64,000 nucleotides of DNA, taken from the NCBI GenBank assembly GCA_030549775.1, contig CM060171.1:3278001-3342000 (forward strand), given 5' to 3'. The notes under the pieces were generated by a model. The model was given only the letters and a program-made list of their open reading frames with translations. It was not told the origin of the DNA and did no database searches. How positions within the stretch are numbered: the first letter of the stretch is position 1; the number at the start of each line of letters is the position of its first letter. The stretch comes from Tamarix chinensis. Taxonomy: Eukaryota; Streptophyta; Magnoliopsida; Caryophyllales; Tamaricaceae. Below are positions 11,728-22,799 of this stretch, piece by piece. Made by a program: the position numbers and the translations under genes.

Positions 11728-12030
11728 GAGATAATAACGATGTTAGTCGTAGTTAAAGTAATAAACATGATAATAATAATAATAATAATAATAATAATAG
11801 TGATAATAGTAATATTAGTAATGGTAATAGTGATAATAATAATGATAACACAACAAGGTCTTAGTATTGATTAATACCATTAATTAGAAGTTCTTAGGGA
11901 TAATTGTTAGGACCTAATGGTAATAATAGTGGTAGTAATAATAGTAATTATAATATTAGTAATAATAATAATAATGTTAATAATAATCATAATAACACTA
12001 ATAATAATAGTTAATAATATTAAAATCATT
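10960..12030. repeat. About 1 kb trinucleotide AAT/ATA array inside LTR A
   Basis: It is almost entirely (AAT)n/(ATA)n with single-base interruptions such as ATG, AGT and AAC. Long pure runs lie near 11295-11335, 11455-11510 and 11690-11730. LTR B has only about 32 bp of the same repeat at the matching place (about 45866), so the array expanded in this copy. Poly-Ile, poly-Leu and similar open frames across it are artefacts. Confidence 0.9.
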
Positions 12031-12049
12031 AATCACTTTTATTATTCAA

Positions 12050-12960
12050 GGTTTAGGGTTCAAGGAGTTGGGGCAACCTGGCTGGGTGGTGGTGCCGGCG
12101 GCAGCGGTGGAGGAAGGAAGAAATGGGAGAGGTGGATGTGGAGGCTAGGGGAGAGGGAAGTAGGGGAAAATGAAGGTGTAGGGTGGTAGGGTAGGATCCC
12201 CTGGTTGCTTTGGGGGGTAGGGGTCGTGCTGCAGGCGGCGGTATGGGCGGCGCTGGCGGCGTGAAGGTGGCGCAGGAGGTCGAATAGGCTGTTCGGGGAG
12301 GCAACTTCGCACGGCCAGGGCGGCTCGTGTAGGGTAAGGCAGGGAATGCTGGTAATTGGGTTGTGTAGAGGGCGGTGCAGGGAGAATTTCGGTGGCCTGA
12401 ACGGGCGGCAAGGGCGGCCGACGACAGAGGAAGGGCTGACTGAAATGGAGGTGGCGCATGACGGAGTTTTCTAGGTTCCAAATTCCGAACCCGATTACGG
12501 TGGCTCTTGAGGCTATTTATAGGCCAATCGGGAAGGAAAATGACAAGGACGCGTGGCAAGGTAGGGGGCAAGGTTATGGGGGCTCCTGTCTGGCGCAAGT
12601 CTACAGGGGCAGGTCGTGCGTTGTTGGGGAGAGGGAGAGATTGCGTGCGGGGGAGGGGAGGAATGGTTTGGTCGAATTTGCAGGGGAGACAACGAGGAGG
12701 AGAGGGAAGGAATGGCCGGTGCAGGGAGCGTGGGTGTTGCAGGCTTTCCCGGCGAGATTTTTGGTTGCAGGTGAGCGGGAGGTAGAAGATGAAGTGCAAG
12801 GGGTGGACCAGCGGTCTAGGGGAAAAGAAAAGGAAGAAAGAAAAAGGCCGAACCGGCCGAGAGAGGGGGAGAGGAGGTGCACGGGGAGTTGGGCCGCACA
12901 GGGGAGGAAAGGTGTTGGGCCAGTGGGCCGGCCCAAGTCGGGAGAGAAATAGAAAAAAGA
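12050..12960 (-). other. GC-rich block of LTR A, untranslated leader/U3 region rather than a gene
   Basis: This block is markedly GC-rich between the AAT array and the purine tract. It has long but unrelated Pro/Arg-rich open frames on both strands, with no domain and no conserved frame when compared with the equivalent block of LTR B (45970-47050). I read it as LTR regulatory and leader sequence. Confidence 0.55.
12513..12528 (-). promoter_or_regulatory. TATAAATAG box with upstream ATTGG in LTR A
   Basis: Read on the minus strand, ATTGG is followed within a few bases by CCTATAAATAGCC, a strong plant TATA box. LTR B has a weaker TATA-like match at the corresponding place near 46570. This points to transcription running leftward in window coordinates. 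Confidence 0.55.
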
Positions 12961-13045
12961 AGAGAAGGAAAGGAAAGAAAAGGAAAAAGAGGGGGAAAAA
13001 GGAGAAAAAAGAAAAAGGAAAAAGGAAAAAGAAGGAAAAATGATG
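12930..13045. repeat. Purine-rich (GAAAAGG)n low-complexity tract
   Basis: A run of G and A, almost without pyrimidines on the + strand. An equivalent tract lies at about 47100-47205 in LTR B, so it is part of the LTR rather than random. Confidence 0.7.
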
Positions 13046-13473
13046 GTTGGCTTAATTAATATAATTTGGGTAATTTGGGATGTTTAATAAAATATAAATA
13101 TTAAAATAATAATTAAATTCTCTTTTTAGGTTAATTTAGGGATTTTTGAAATAATTTTCTTAAATTCCATTTTAATTAACGAAACACTCTAATTTTCTCC
13201 AATTAAATTATTTATAGAGTTTATATTAATTTGAAACTATTTTATCCTTCTTAATTTAAATAAAGTAATTTATTTAATTAATTTCCAAAATAAAATCCTT
13301 AATTAGCTTAAAATACCACAATTCCTCCTATTTAAAACACTTATAAATTTCTTCTTGATTTGCCCTAATTAACTTTCTTTTATTTTAATAAAAGTAAATT
13401 ATTTGATTAACTTTTAAAATAAAATCTTATTTAATAATAAATAATATAAATTAGGATTTCTTGGGGCATTTCA

Positions 13474-15960
13474 TTTTTTGTCAAAGCTATTCATAAGATA
13501 ATTGGGTGTTATCTCCATACTTAATATATATATGATTTCCATGTCATTCTCATATTGAGTAAAAGGCAAAAACATTAAGAAGTTTAAATGAGATAATAAG
13601 AGCACTTTTATAAACATAGATAAAAGTTTTGAAGATAAACTTTGAGTACAATACAATTTAAAGTATAACTAAATGTAAACATGGATCTAAGAGTCCATAA
13701 GGTATCCAAATAGAAATAATAACTACTAGATAACTACAACTCTATGTCTAATCCAACAAAAGTAGTCACTCCTCTTCAGGAAGCACATCAAAGTTAGCAA
13801 CATCCCCAAGATAGTTATCAAAAACCAATACTTCAACAACAGGGTCATCTATTCGTAGAAATAAACAAAACCGATGAAAATGATGATTGATATTTGTATA
13901 TTAAGTAAGGTTACAAACATATATAACTAGGTTAAGGCATACAACACATAAAATTACTAAGAGGAGATTACAAGTGCACACTACTCATGATTAGAAGATA
14001 CATAAGATGCAACCTTATTAAATACATATAATTAGATGGTTAATGAAACCATATCATTGACACATTGAGGTCAAGGAATTGATAGTAATAATACTCTCTC
14101 CTTTTTCTCCCTAGATAGGAGAAAGGTAGTTAACCTTATTGATACTCTCACATTTAGAGTAAAATAATCCTAGACTACTAGTAAACCTCTAATCCTTAAG
14201 TACGCATATCCCCTATAAGTTGGTGGATTAATCATATAGAGTATACCAGGGTCCTTTTCATCCTTTAGGACCAAGAAATATAATCAAATAATTTAAAAGT
14301 ACTTGGTTCTGACTCTTGTGTTATCCTACTTTAAGTGTTAACATTTTATTAGTGCCTTAACCAACACTTAGCTCATAAGAATTGTGTTCTTGAGTTCCTT
14401 AAGTAATTTTACTTCCACTTTTATTATCATTGGGGTATTATGATATAAACTAATTATCAACTAACTATCAAGATCTCTAGTTATCACAAATTTATTCCAA
14501 TAATTGATAGTGCATCACTAATAACATATTAAACATGATGTATGGAGTAAAGGTATGAAATAAGAACACATGTTAATTACATAAAGGAACACTTTCCATG
14601 GTTAAAGACCATCATACTCTTATAAACTCTAATTTTTCAAGTATATTATAATTTCGTCTATAAGATTACCCAACTCGCCAAATTTAACACACTAATGCAA
14701 AATATTATTAAAAATACCATATCAAAAATCATATCCTAACTCCAAATTTTTACACATAAAAAACTGATGCTACCCTTTTTATTTATTATTCCTAACTTAA
14801 GTCATTCCTCATAAAAGTATACTTGATGTTTTTTTTATAAATTATCAATATACTGTATAATTCATTATTATCATATTTTGGTCCACAAAATACTTATACA
14901 ACACTAAATTTCCATATTTAACCTAATAATATCAAAATGTTATTAGTTCACCTAAATATCTATAAATTTATTATTTTTATAACTTTAGTCAAATTCATCA
15001 AAAAATTAGCATATTATATATCAAATTTATTGCAAAAACCTCAAGATACACAATGACATACTTATATCTACAAAACCTCAAAAGAAGACCATTTTGCCCT
15101 TAATTTTGAGACTTCCTCCATAATTTATAAAAGTCTACAAATCTCTAAATCTTACAAATTTTACACAAAACTACCTTTACATTATTATCATTTTAAAAAT
15201 ATAATTTTTAAAATTAAAAATATCATTTTAAAACTACCTTTAAGTTATTTTCTAAAATTAAAACAACCCACAGCACCTCAAATACCACATTATCGAGACC
15301 ACCCTAAGGCCTAAAACTCCCAAATTTTGAGATTTCTACATTTTACACCAATCACCGTAGTAAGACATTTTAATCTACTCAACCATAGATTTAAAAGATA
15401 AAACATAATATACTATCATGCTTATGATTTTATGACAAAGCCTAGCAAAGCAAAAAATACATCAACTACTCATAAAATCACAAAACTTATAAAATCATGC
15501 ATTTATCATGTAATGCATGCATATAAATGAAATTAAAACCTATATGTGGTTCCTAGCATAAAACATGAAAATCATACAAATTAAAAAATAAACACAACAA
15601 TGGCCTGATCTAGATATACATATTTCTTACCAAAGCTACTCCGATCTCTATAGACTAAATATTCCTAGCATCCTTCTTCCACTTTTTTGATCAAATAAAA
15701 TAAAATAAATTATACAAGGGAAATATAAATGGTTAGAAGAGAAGAGAAAATTTAAAGGAGGTGAGAAGAACCCTTAAGATTTTGAAAAGGATATTTGGAA
15801 CAAGTTTGATCAAACATTCACCAATCTATGAAATTAACTATCTTAAGTCTCAATAATGGTATCATCTTGTATGCAAAGAATGGAATATTTTCTAAAATAC
15901 TGTAATATAGAAAATAATATATAAACTAATGCATCAATTAAGTTTGCAGAAGATCATTGA
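13474..15960 (-). mobile_element. Probable second LTR-like repeat, split by insertion of LTR A
   Basis: The 40 bases before LTR A (8543-8582, TAATGCCCTAAATTTTACTA) resemble the start of the LTR-like copy at 61410 (TAACACCCCCATTTTTAGTTACTAAAA). After LTR A the sequence resumes with GGGTGTTATC...ATACTTA, like GGTGTTATCGTTATACCTA of the copy at 51664. Later parts keep the style of these LTRs but are too diverged to align firmly by eye. The right end is a guess. Otherwise the stretch is AT-rich with no gene. Confidence 0.35.
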
Positions 15961-17010
15961 AGGGGGAATATGAATGATAGGAAAATTAAAGTGTGCAAGA
16001 TATAAATTCCCAAGTAAGAAAATTGAATGGAAGGTGAAAGACATAAGAATACATGAAAGGGCCACACACATCCTAAGAAAAATCCTCACCAAAAAAAATT
16101 AGAGATAATAAAGCAACTACTAAATAGATGTAAAGGTAAACTATTATCCATGGGCCAACCAAATATAAAGAATTGACAAGGTATTACCTCCTTTCATAAT
16201 AGGATTAACACATCCCAAACTATCATGAATTATCTTTATGGTGGAACCCTACTTTTCAATCTTACCACTAGCATTATTTTGATAATGGTATACCCTCGAG
16301 TAGGAACAACATCACCATCTAAATTAATAAGTTTTTCATGAAATCTCAACACGGCATCCACAACAAGAGGCATAAGAAAATTTGGTTCTTATTTTGTTAA
16401 AAACGTCACCTTAGGAAAACATAAAAAGCCCAAGGAAGAAATAAGAGGCATTACAATTGAGGGCTAATAATCTTAAACATGGTGTATCATCTAAAATAAT
16501 ATTCAAAATATTAAATACATATTTTTTCTACAAATTGATGCATTTACAAACTTCCAATAACTACTTTATTAGTAAAATACAACAATTACTGGTATTGCTA
16601 GATATATCTTGTCATCATCTTAAAAGTTAAGATTTTTCCTAACCTATAAAAGGATGAAGATTACATATATCTAACAACAACGAGCACACAATAAATGAAT
16701 AATTTTATATCATCAAGTAAATGTTATGAGTGGTAATTTTAACAACAAAGCAATTTGCCTCCTAATCTAGCTTAAGTATCTCTACATATAACTTAAGATG
16801 AAATTTTGAGCTGCCATGATTTCCCTCCATTATTATACATCTAGGCTTCAAGACACATAATAATGATTTTAATTCCTCTTTTGATCATAAAATATCACAT
16901 TAATGCATTTTACACAATTCAAAATCACTTATACACAACTATTAATAATTCTATTATATGCCTCTGATGTAAGCAAACAAGTTGGCCATACCTTCCATCC
17001 AGATATCAAA
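15961..17010. other. AT-rich stretch with an unidentified minus-strand coding-like scrap
   Basis: About 16180-16440 on the minus strand reads as a broken protein-like sequence containing LDGDVVPTRGYTIIK and several stops. I cannot name the family. The rest shows nothing recognisable. Confidence 0.3.
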
Positions 17011-17749
17011 CACTTATAGAAAAAAAGTAGTTAAGAAAATGAAGTCAAATATAGAGGAAATAAGCAATCTTCTATGCAGTAAACTCCTCCTTTACAATTT
17101 AAAATTTTGATGGAACGGAACAACTTTAGTCATCTTTTGAGCCATTAGATACAAATTAGTGTTTAAATTTATGTTATAAATTCAATGCATAAAATGAGTC
17201 TAAACTTTAAATCGTAGTTATAATAACATAAAGACAACCCTACAAGTTCTATGTATTGGCGACATTGAACCAGTTGGGCACTATATTCACTAGCATGTTG
17301 ATGTAAATTTAACATGGTTATCTACTTGTTTCTTTATATATTTTTTTATCTTTTATTGCTGAAAAAAAAGAAGGCACATATAATGAAGGGGGATGAAAAA
17401 AAAAGTAAGGCACATCAAATGGAAATTGATATAGAGTTTCCAACACATTTATACATGGTGTATTTTCTAATTGGTGAGACTAGTGAAAAAACAAATATGT
17501 TGACCTATAGTTTCCTACACACTTTCCACATGGTGTATTTACACATTTAAGGCACATCTAATGGAAATAGAGATATGGTTCAACATAAATAATATAAATT
17601 CATTGTTTATATATAATGAGTTAGTATTCTTACTTAGTTTCATCAAATTCTTTGTCTTTTGAGATAACTCATCTTAACAACACTACACAATGTAGAGAAA
17701 ATCATATCAAAAAATAAATATAAAATTGGCTTGATATGACACTTAGAAT

Positions 17750-19200
17750 TTACCTCTTAATATTAATAGCCATCATTCAACTCTTTTATAACATAAAATC
17801 TTGTTTCTCTGTAAGCTTGCCCACTTCACTTAATAGAGTAGATATCTTATTTTGGTGGTCATTTATCATGACTTGTTGCTGAATAATTTTTTGTTGTTCT
17901 TCTTCTTGAATCCTTGATCTAATAAAACCACCATACCCACTACATTTACCTCATGTATATATAAACTTTAAGCCATGAAAATAAAGAACATCTATTATTG
18001 TGTTTGTAGGGGGAGCCTTATTCATCCTTTGTTTTCACAAGCGGGTGGAGTTCTCCCTACAATACAAAAATTTTCCCACATATATAAATATGTATTGATA
18101 AAAAATAATTCTTTGTATGAACTAACACATTGAAGGACAACTTCTTTGATGATATTATTGAAAAAAATAAACACACATCACAAATTAATGTAGAAAACAA
18201 ATGAAAGGTATTAATCTAAATATAGATATTACTCACATGAATTTTCTTAAAGTGCCTATCATTAACCCACTCCAGTACTCCTTAGTCATTTACATGTGTG
18301 TGTTCAGAAAGCCAAATCCTATTAGCATTCGATTTGACATCATCATTATTCTTCGTTTCTTAACCCCAATTTTCTAAAACATTCTTTCATCAAGATCAAT
18401 TAACCTATTAAATATCACTATGTCATATCCTTACCATTATAGTTTCTACCTTTGAAAAGGATAAGTTTCCGATGGCATGGACACCATTTTTTTGACTTTA
18501 AATTCATGTTGTTTTGTTCAGTTACTTTCTATACTTTGAGAATAAAAGAAATCAAGTTGCATAACATATAAATAATAAAATAAAACTTATCAATTAGTGA
18601 ATGAATTTCCTTAAATTTATTAGAATTTAAAGTCTCAAAACATATTTTCCAACTTTATGGATTAAAATCATTAGGTAAATTTTCCAAGCATTCCTCATGT
18701 GTTATCTCCCACATTCTTTGTAGTAAGCATACAAATGAGCTTCCCAATAATGATATAAACATTATATTGCAAACAACACAAAATATTTGAATATAGTAAA
18801 TTGATTGACATCCATTATGATGAACTTATTCTATGGTGTCACAAAAAAATAATAAAATAAAACACAAACAACATGGTCAAGTGAAAAAACTAATGTGTAT
18901 ATATATATATAACTCATCACTTGCAACCACATTACATCACCGTGTTTAGCCACCACTTGAATATAAGGTGACACTTCTATGAGGGATTTTGTCTACACAA
19001 TGTGACCATAAAAATTCAAAAAGTTTCTAGCATCTTCTCTAACATCTTGGAGGACATAATTAGGTATGCCAACCACTAGCTTCACAGTACCACCTAATGT
19101 CTTCTTCTAAATCACATAAGTTTTGTACTTGCCTCCATGCCCCCTTTTCCTTTTAGCACTATTAGTTGATGCTATTCTCAGTTTTAGTTAATATAAGTTG
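17750..19200 (-). pseudogene. Decayed CACTA-associated ORF (plant transposase, Ptta/En/Spm type)
   Basis: The minus strand reads, in order, KRKRGHGGKYKTYV and VKLVVGIPNYVLQDVRED (about 19170-19040), WLSEHTHVND (about 18320-18280), and near the end GYGGFIRSRIQEEEQQKII plus a Gln-rich helix and ISTLLSEVGKLTEK (about 17930-17810). The C-terminal RSR-QEEE pattern is typical of the second gene of plant CACTA elements. Stops and frameshifts are frequent and no single frame survives. Confidence 0.4.
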
Positions 19201-20239
19201 ACTCTTTATACATCATAAGAATTCAAAGGAATAAAAAATGTATTTAAAAAAATGTTGGTATAAAAAAAGGATGCAAATAAGCTACTATAATTGTTATTGC
19301 CATTTTTTATGATTTGCATATTTTGTAAACCTATTTTCATGCTTATATCGAGTTCTTATTCAAATTTGAGTATTGTTAGGTTAATTTCTTTCTTATGATG
19401 TTAGATTAGTATTTTTATGCAAGTTTAAAATCATCTCAACTCTATCAACACACTTCCTCTTTATCTTCCTTTTGGTTCCACCTTATTAGTCATATAAAAA
19501 CATAAAAACCACAAGAAAAGATAATTCAGTCCATTGATAGAGTATAATAGGAGTGATTTTAAAAACTTGAATATGTATATATATACACACACAATAAATT
19601 ATGAATTTAAGTATATATTGACCATCTACCTGGATCATGTTAAGGCTCACTAGATAAACCAAGGTTTTAATATTCTTCTTCATCAATATTATGATTATTA
19701 GAACCAATAATGTCTACAACAACCATATTAAGTTCAACTTCATTACAATTAACTTCTTCTACCTAATTGCATTGAGGTCCATTGTGTTGGGGTCCATTGG
19801 CAACAAAGTTTAATTTCCTTTTATTTATTTGGCTCACATTTTTAGCTCTTAAGCCTTTAGCTTCAGTATCTTCAATCTCATTGATAAAAATAAAAATAAT
19901 AATAATAACAATCAATAAATGAAATAAAATTAAGGTAAGGAAATGACATTAAATAAATAAATAATAATATATATAAATAAATAAAAATAAGGAATAATAA
20001 AATATTATAGATTCCAACATATAAATTTTGGCAAGCCTTATTCCAAGTCACAACAAAGTAAGATATTTCTAAAAAAAAGTAACTGTAGTTGAAGAACCAA
20101 CACGATCACACCCAAACCTTTCTTTACAAATTAATTTATCTTAACAAGATAATTACCTAAGTATAGTAAAAAAAAAAGGCACAAAAGGTAGAGCATTCAA
20201 CAATTTCAATCAAGTGTAAGAAGCTAATGAACTAAGCAT

Positions 20240-20535
20240 TTTTGATTACCTAGCGGTGGCGTGTTTACCATTCAGATGAGTTTGTTTAGAGGCTCTCTTA
20301 GTAATAGCCAGTGCTTATAATCCAATCAATGAGTATCATCACAATAGTAAATACCAAACTTTGTCATAAACGAATAGCAATAATATTCTAAAGTTAAATA
20401 CAACCCAAACGTCAATGACATTTTGATTACTTGGTGGTGGAAATTTCTTACCATTCATATGAGAAAATTTAAAGGTGTTCCTAGTGATGGCAGGTGAGTG
20501 TAATCCAACTAATGAGTTTCATTATAATAGCAAGT
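20240..20535. repeat. Imperfect tandem duplication, unit about 185 bp
   Basis: TTTTGATTACCTAGCGGTGG...TACCATTCAGATGAG...CTTATAATCCAATCAATGAG at about 20238-20330 recurs as TTTTGATTACTTGGTGGTGG...TACCATTCATATGAG...TGTAATCCAACTAATGAG at about 20420-20510. Confidence 0.7.
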
Positions 20536-21926
20536 AAGTAAAATAATAAGTAGATCCAAAATACCTAAAAACTTCAATAATACTAGTAGTATGATAGAGG
20601 CATGGAGAAAGAGAAAATCAAAATCAAAATATAGTAATAATATATATTTAGAATATATTCTCCTCTACAATCATCAATACTTTCATTTGCAATGTTCTTA
20701 CCTATGGTCTTTAATCGATCTCAACCAAGCCCTAACATATATGCAAACTAATTAAATAGGCAATTAGATTTAGCATTTTAAAGAACAATAATGAAATACA
20801 ATATTAAGGTACAAAGACTTACACACACACACACATAAGATAAGATTAGTATTTATATATATTATGTTTTTAGATGTCGTATACAAGATTGTGGTCAACT
20901 TTAGATAAAAGTAAAATATACTACTAAATTAACACTTGGTAAAACCTATGTATGGACATTTATTTTTAATTCTTTATAGCATGCTAATTATAAAGGATTA
21001 TGCTAAGTGATGGATTACATTAAGTGTCCAGTAAAGGAGTCTAAGGTGAAACATTAATGATAATCTTTTTTATTTCAATGTTCTAAATGAGAGAGGACAA
21101 GATTCTATTATCATCTATAAAGAAACAAATAACATACCCAAAACATGTAAAATTGAATGCTTAGGTTTGTTTTGGTTATGACACCATTCTTTGATTTGAA
21201 GTTAATGATGCTCTATTGTGGGGCATGTGGTAGTTGAACAAACATATTCATATTCTAATAAGAATTTTGATTAAAGCACAAAGAGATATTTTATGATCGA
21301 TAATGAAAATGAAATAAGCATTAAAACTAAGATACTTTTAACACATATAATGCAAGCATAAAGTAAAGGAATTAGCATAAAAGGTCATTACTAATGTTGA
21401 GAGTATATTTTTTACTCTGTATATGACAATTCAAGTAAAAAAAATCCCAAATATATTATATCTTATACTAACATTATTCAATACACAATACAAATCAATA
21501 AATCAAATAAAGGGAAGGAAAAACACAAATCTTGCCTAATAGGAAAAAAATAATAGATACTTAGAAATTGGAAATTGATATACTTAAATACATAGAGAAC
21601 TGGATATTTTTTTTATTGCACCCCAACTAGTGGCCGAGGTAGAAGACAAACAATATATTGTTGCGTACTAGGGTTCTCACTATTAATCATTGATGGTGTT
21701 TCTAGTTGTTTCTATTGCTCGAGTCATGATTGCACCTCATTGCTACTCACTGTAAGTCTTTTAACATAAGAAAATGGAGGTAAGATACTAGTGTGGCAAA
21801 CTACTAGTGAAAAAAAAAATATATAACATATAAGAAGAACCATAACAATAAAATAAATCAATGCATCAAGCTAAAATATAAGACAAAACAAAGGGAGGTA
21901 GAAGACAGAGTAGAATAGAGGGAAGC

Positions 21927-21949
21927 AGAGAGAGAGAGAGAGAGAGAGT
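21927..21949. repeat. (AG)n microsatellite
   Basis: A pure GA/AG dinucleotide run in AT-rich non-coding DNA. Confidence 0.9.
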
Positions 21950-22084
21950 ATAATGGAACAAAAGAGAAAGGGAAGTGACTGAAGGCTAAATGTGAGGGTT
22001 AAGTTTTTAGAATTTTCGTTCAATTGGTAAAACATGCCACAATAATTTATCTATGGTAAATGTGAACATTTCTTACATAGTGGG

Positions 22085-22799
22085 ACTCTTGCCAAGAACC
22101 ATTCATTAACTCCCCATAAGATGGTTTTCTTTTTTCAAAGCTTGTATCTTTTTAGCATATTCCTCCATTTGTTAAGAGTTGAAGTTATTGCTTAGTAGAA
22201 CTATAGATGGGCTCAGGATCATTTGGTGGGGGTATTTCCCTTCTTGAACTATTAAGTTCCTGAATTCGCCTTTTTAGAGTGGTGAGTGGGCTAGTTATGC
22301 TATAGATATGATTATTAGCACATTAATGTAATTTACTACACAAGGATTTGTAGGGGGCCATGGTAGGCGCCAAATTGTATACCCTCTAAAATATACTATT
22401 GAGGAGAAGATCATGATCAAGTGAATCACTCTTGATCAACCCGCAAGAAAGATATAATTAGCATTATGAATGCCAAAGGAGCACAAGTGCGGCATTAGCT
22501 TAAAAGTAGTACTCTAGCCCTCTAGTCAGCAACTTAGGACTCAAATATTAAATAAAAGTGGAATAAAAAGGGTAGAGATGGTTAAAGTAGCTTAGCCATA
22601 GGATTGATGGTATACTCCTATTGATGATGTCAAAGGATCAAGGTTCTTAGAAGAAAGTGTGAGTAAAGGTGCCTAGAGAACCCCAAAAAGAGACTGGAAA
22701 TAGAGTAAGCTTTTATCATAGTGAACTTGATTGCTTTTGCAAACTTGGGTGTTGCATTTTATGTTGGTAAGGTTGGCAAACCCCCCCCCATATGTAGAG
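22085..22799. other. Intergenic stretch, no feature recognised
   Basis: Mixed-composition DNA between the candidate CACTA end and the first recognisable LINE sequence. It may include the eroded 5' part of the LINE relic. Confidence 0.4.

Larger units (their letters stand above)
8583..13473 (-). mobile_element. Solo LTR A, about 4.9 kb, of a long-LTR (probably Ty3/gypsy) element
   Basis: On the + strand it begins TGCAACACCCCC and ends GGGGCATTTCA, giving TG...CA termini. TTTTT flanks both ends (8578-8582 and 13474-13478), a possible 5-bp TSD, although a homopolymer is weak evidence. It shares landmarks in the same order with LTR B (43220-47620): CCACACTTAGTACC, GATCAGTACGCTAC, a CCGGTGGACCGGTC array, GGAGCACGCTCCTACGCCTCC, an AAT array, a GC-rich block, a purine tract and the same AT-rich end. 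No internal coding region or partner LTR is present, hence a solo LTR. A TATAAATAG box on the minus strand suggests minus orientation. Assignment to gypsy is inferred from the end sequence. Confidence 0.7.
17011..22084. mobile_element. Candidate decayed CACTA (En/Spm) element
   Basis: The left end CACTTATAGAAAAA at 17011 and the right end TTTCTTACATAGTG at about 22071-22084 (inverted CACTATGTAAGAAA) resemble the CACTA terminus CACTACAAGAAA. Repeated subterminal words (GCACATCAAATGGAAAT and GCACATCTAATGGAAAT) lie at 17375-17575. Between them is a minus-strand fragment like the second CACTA ORF. No matching 3-bp TSD was found (AAA against GGA), so the boundaries are tentative. It also contains the short tandem duplication at 20240-20535. 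Confidence 0.35.

Noticed and set aside
10857..11768. Long poly-Ile and poly-Leu open frames on both strands
   Set aside because: They are translations of the AAT/ATA trinucleotide array, not genes.
12053..12952. Overlapping Pro/Arg-rich frames of up to 248 codons
   Set aside because: They lie in the GC-rich part of LTR A, occur on both strands, are not preserved in LTR B, and show no domain.
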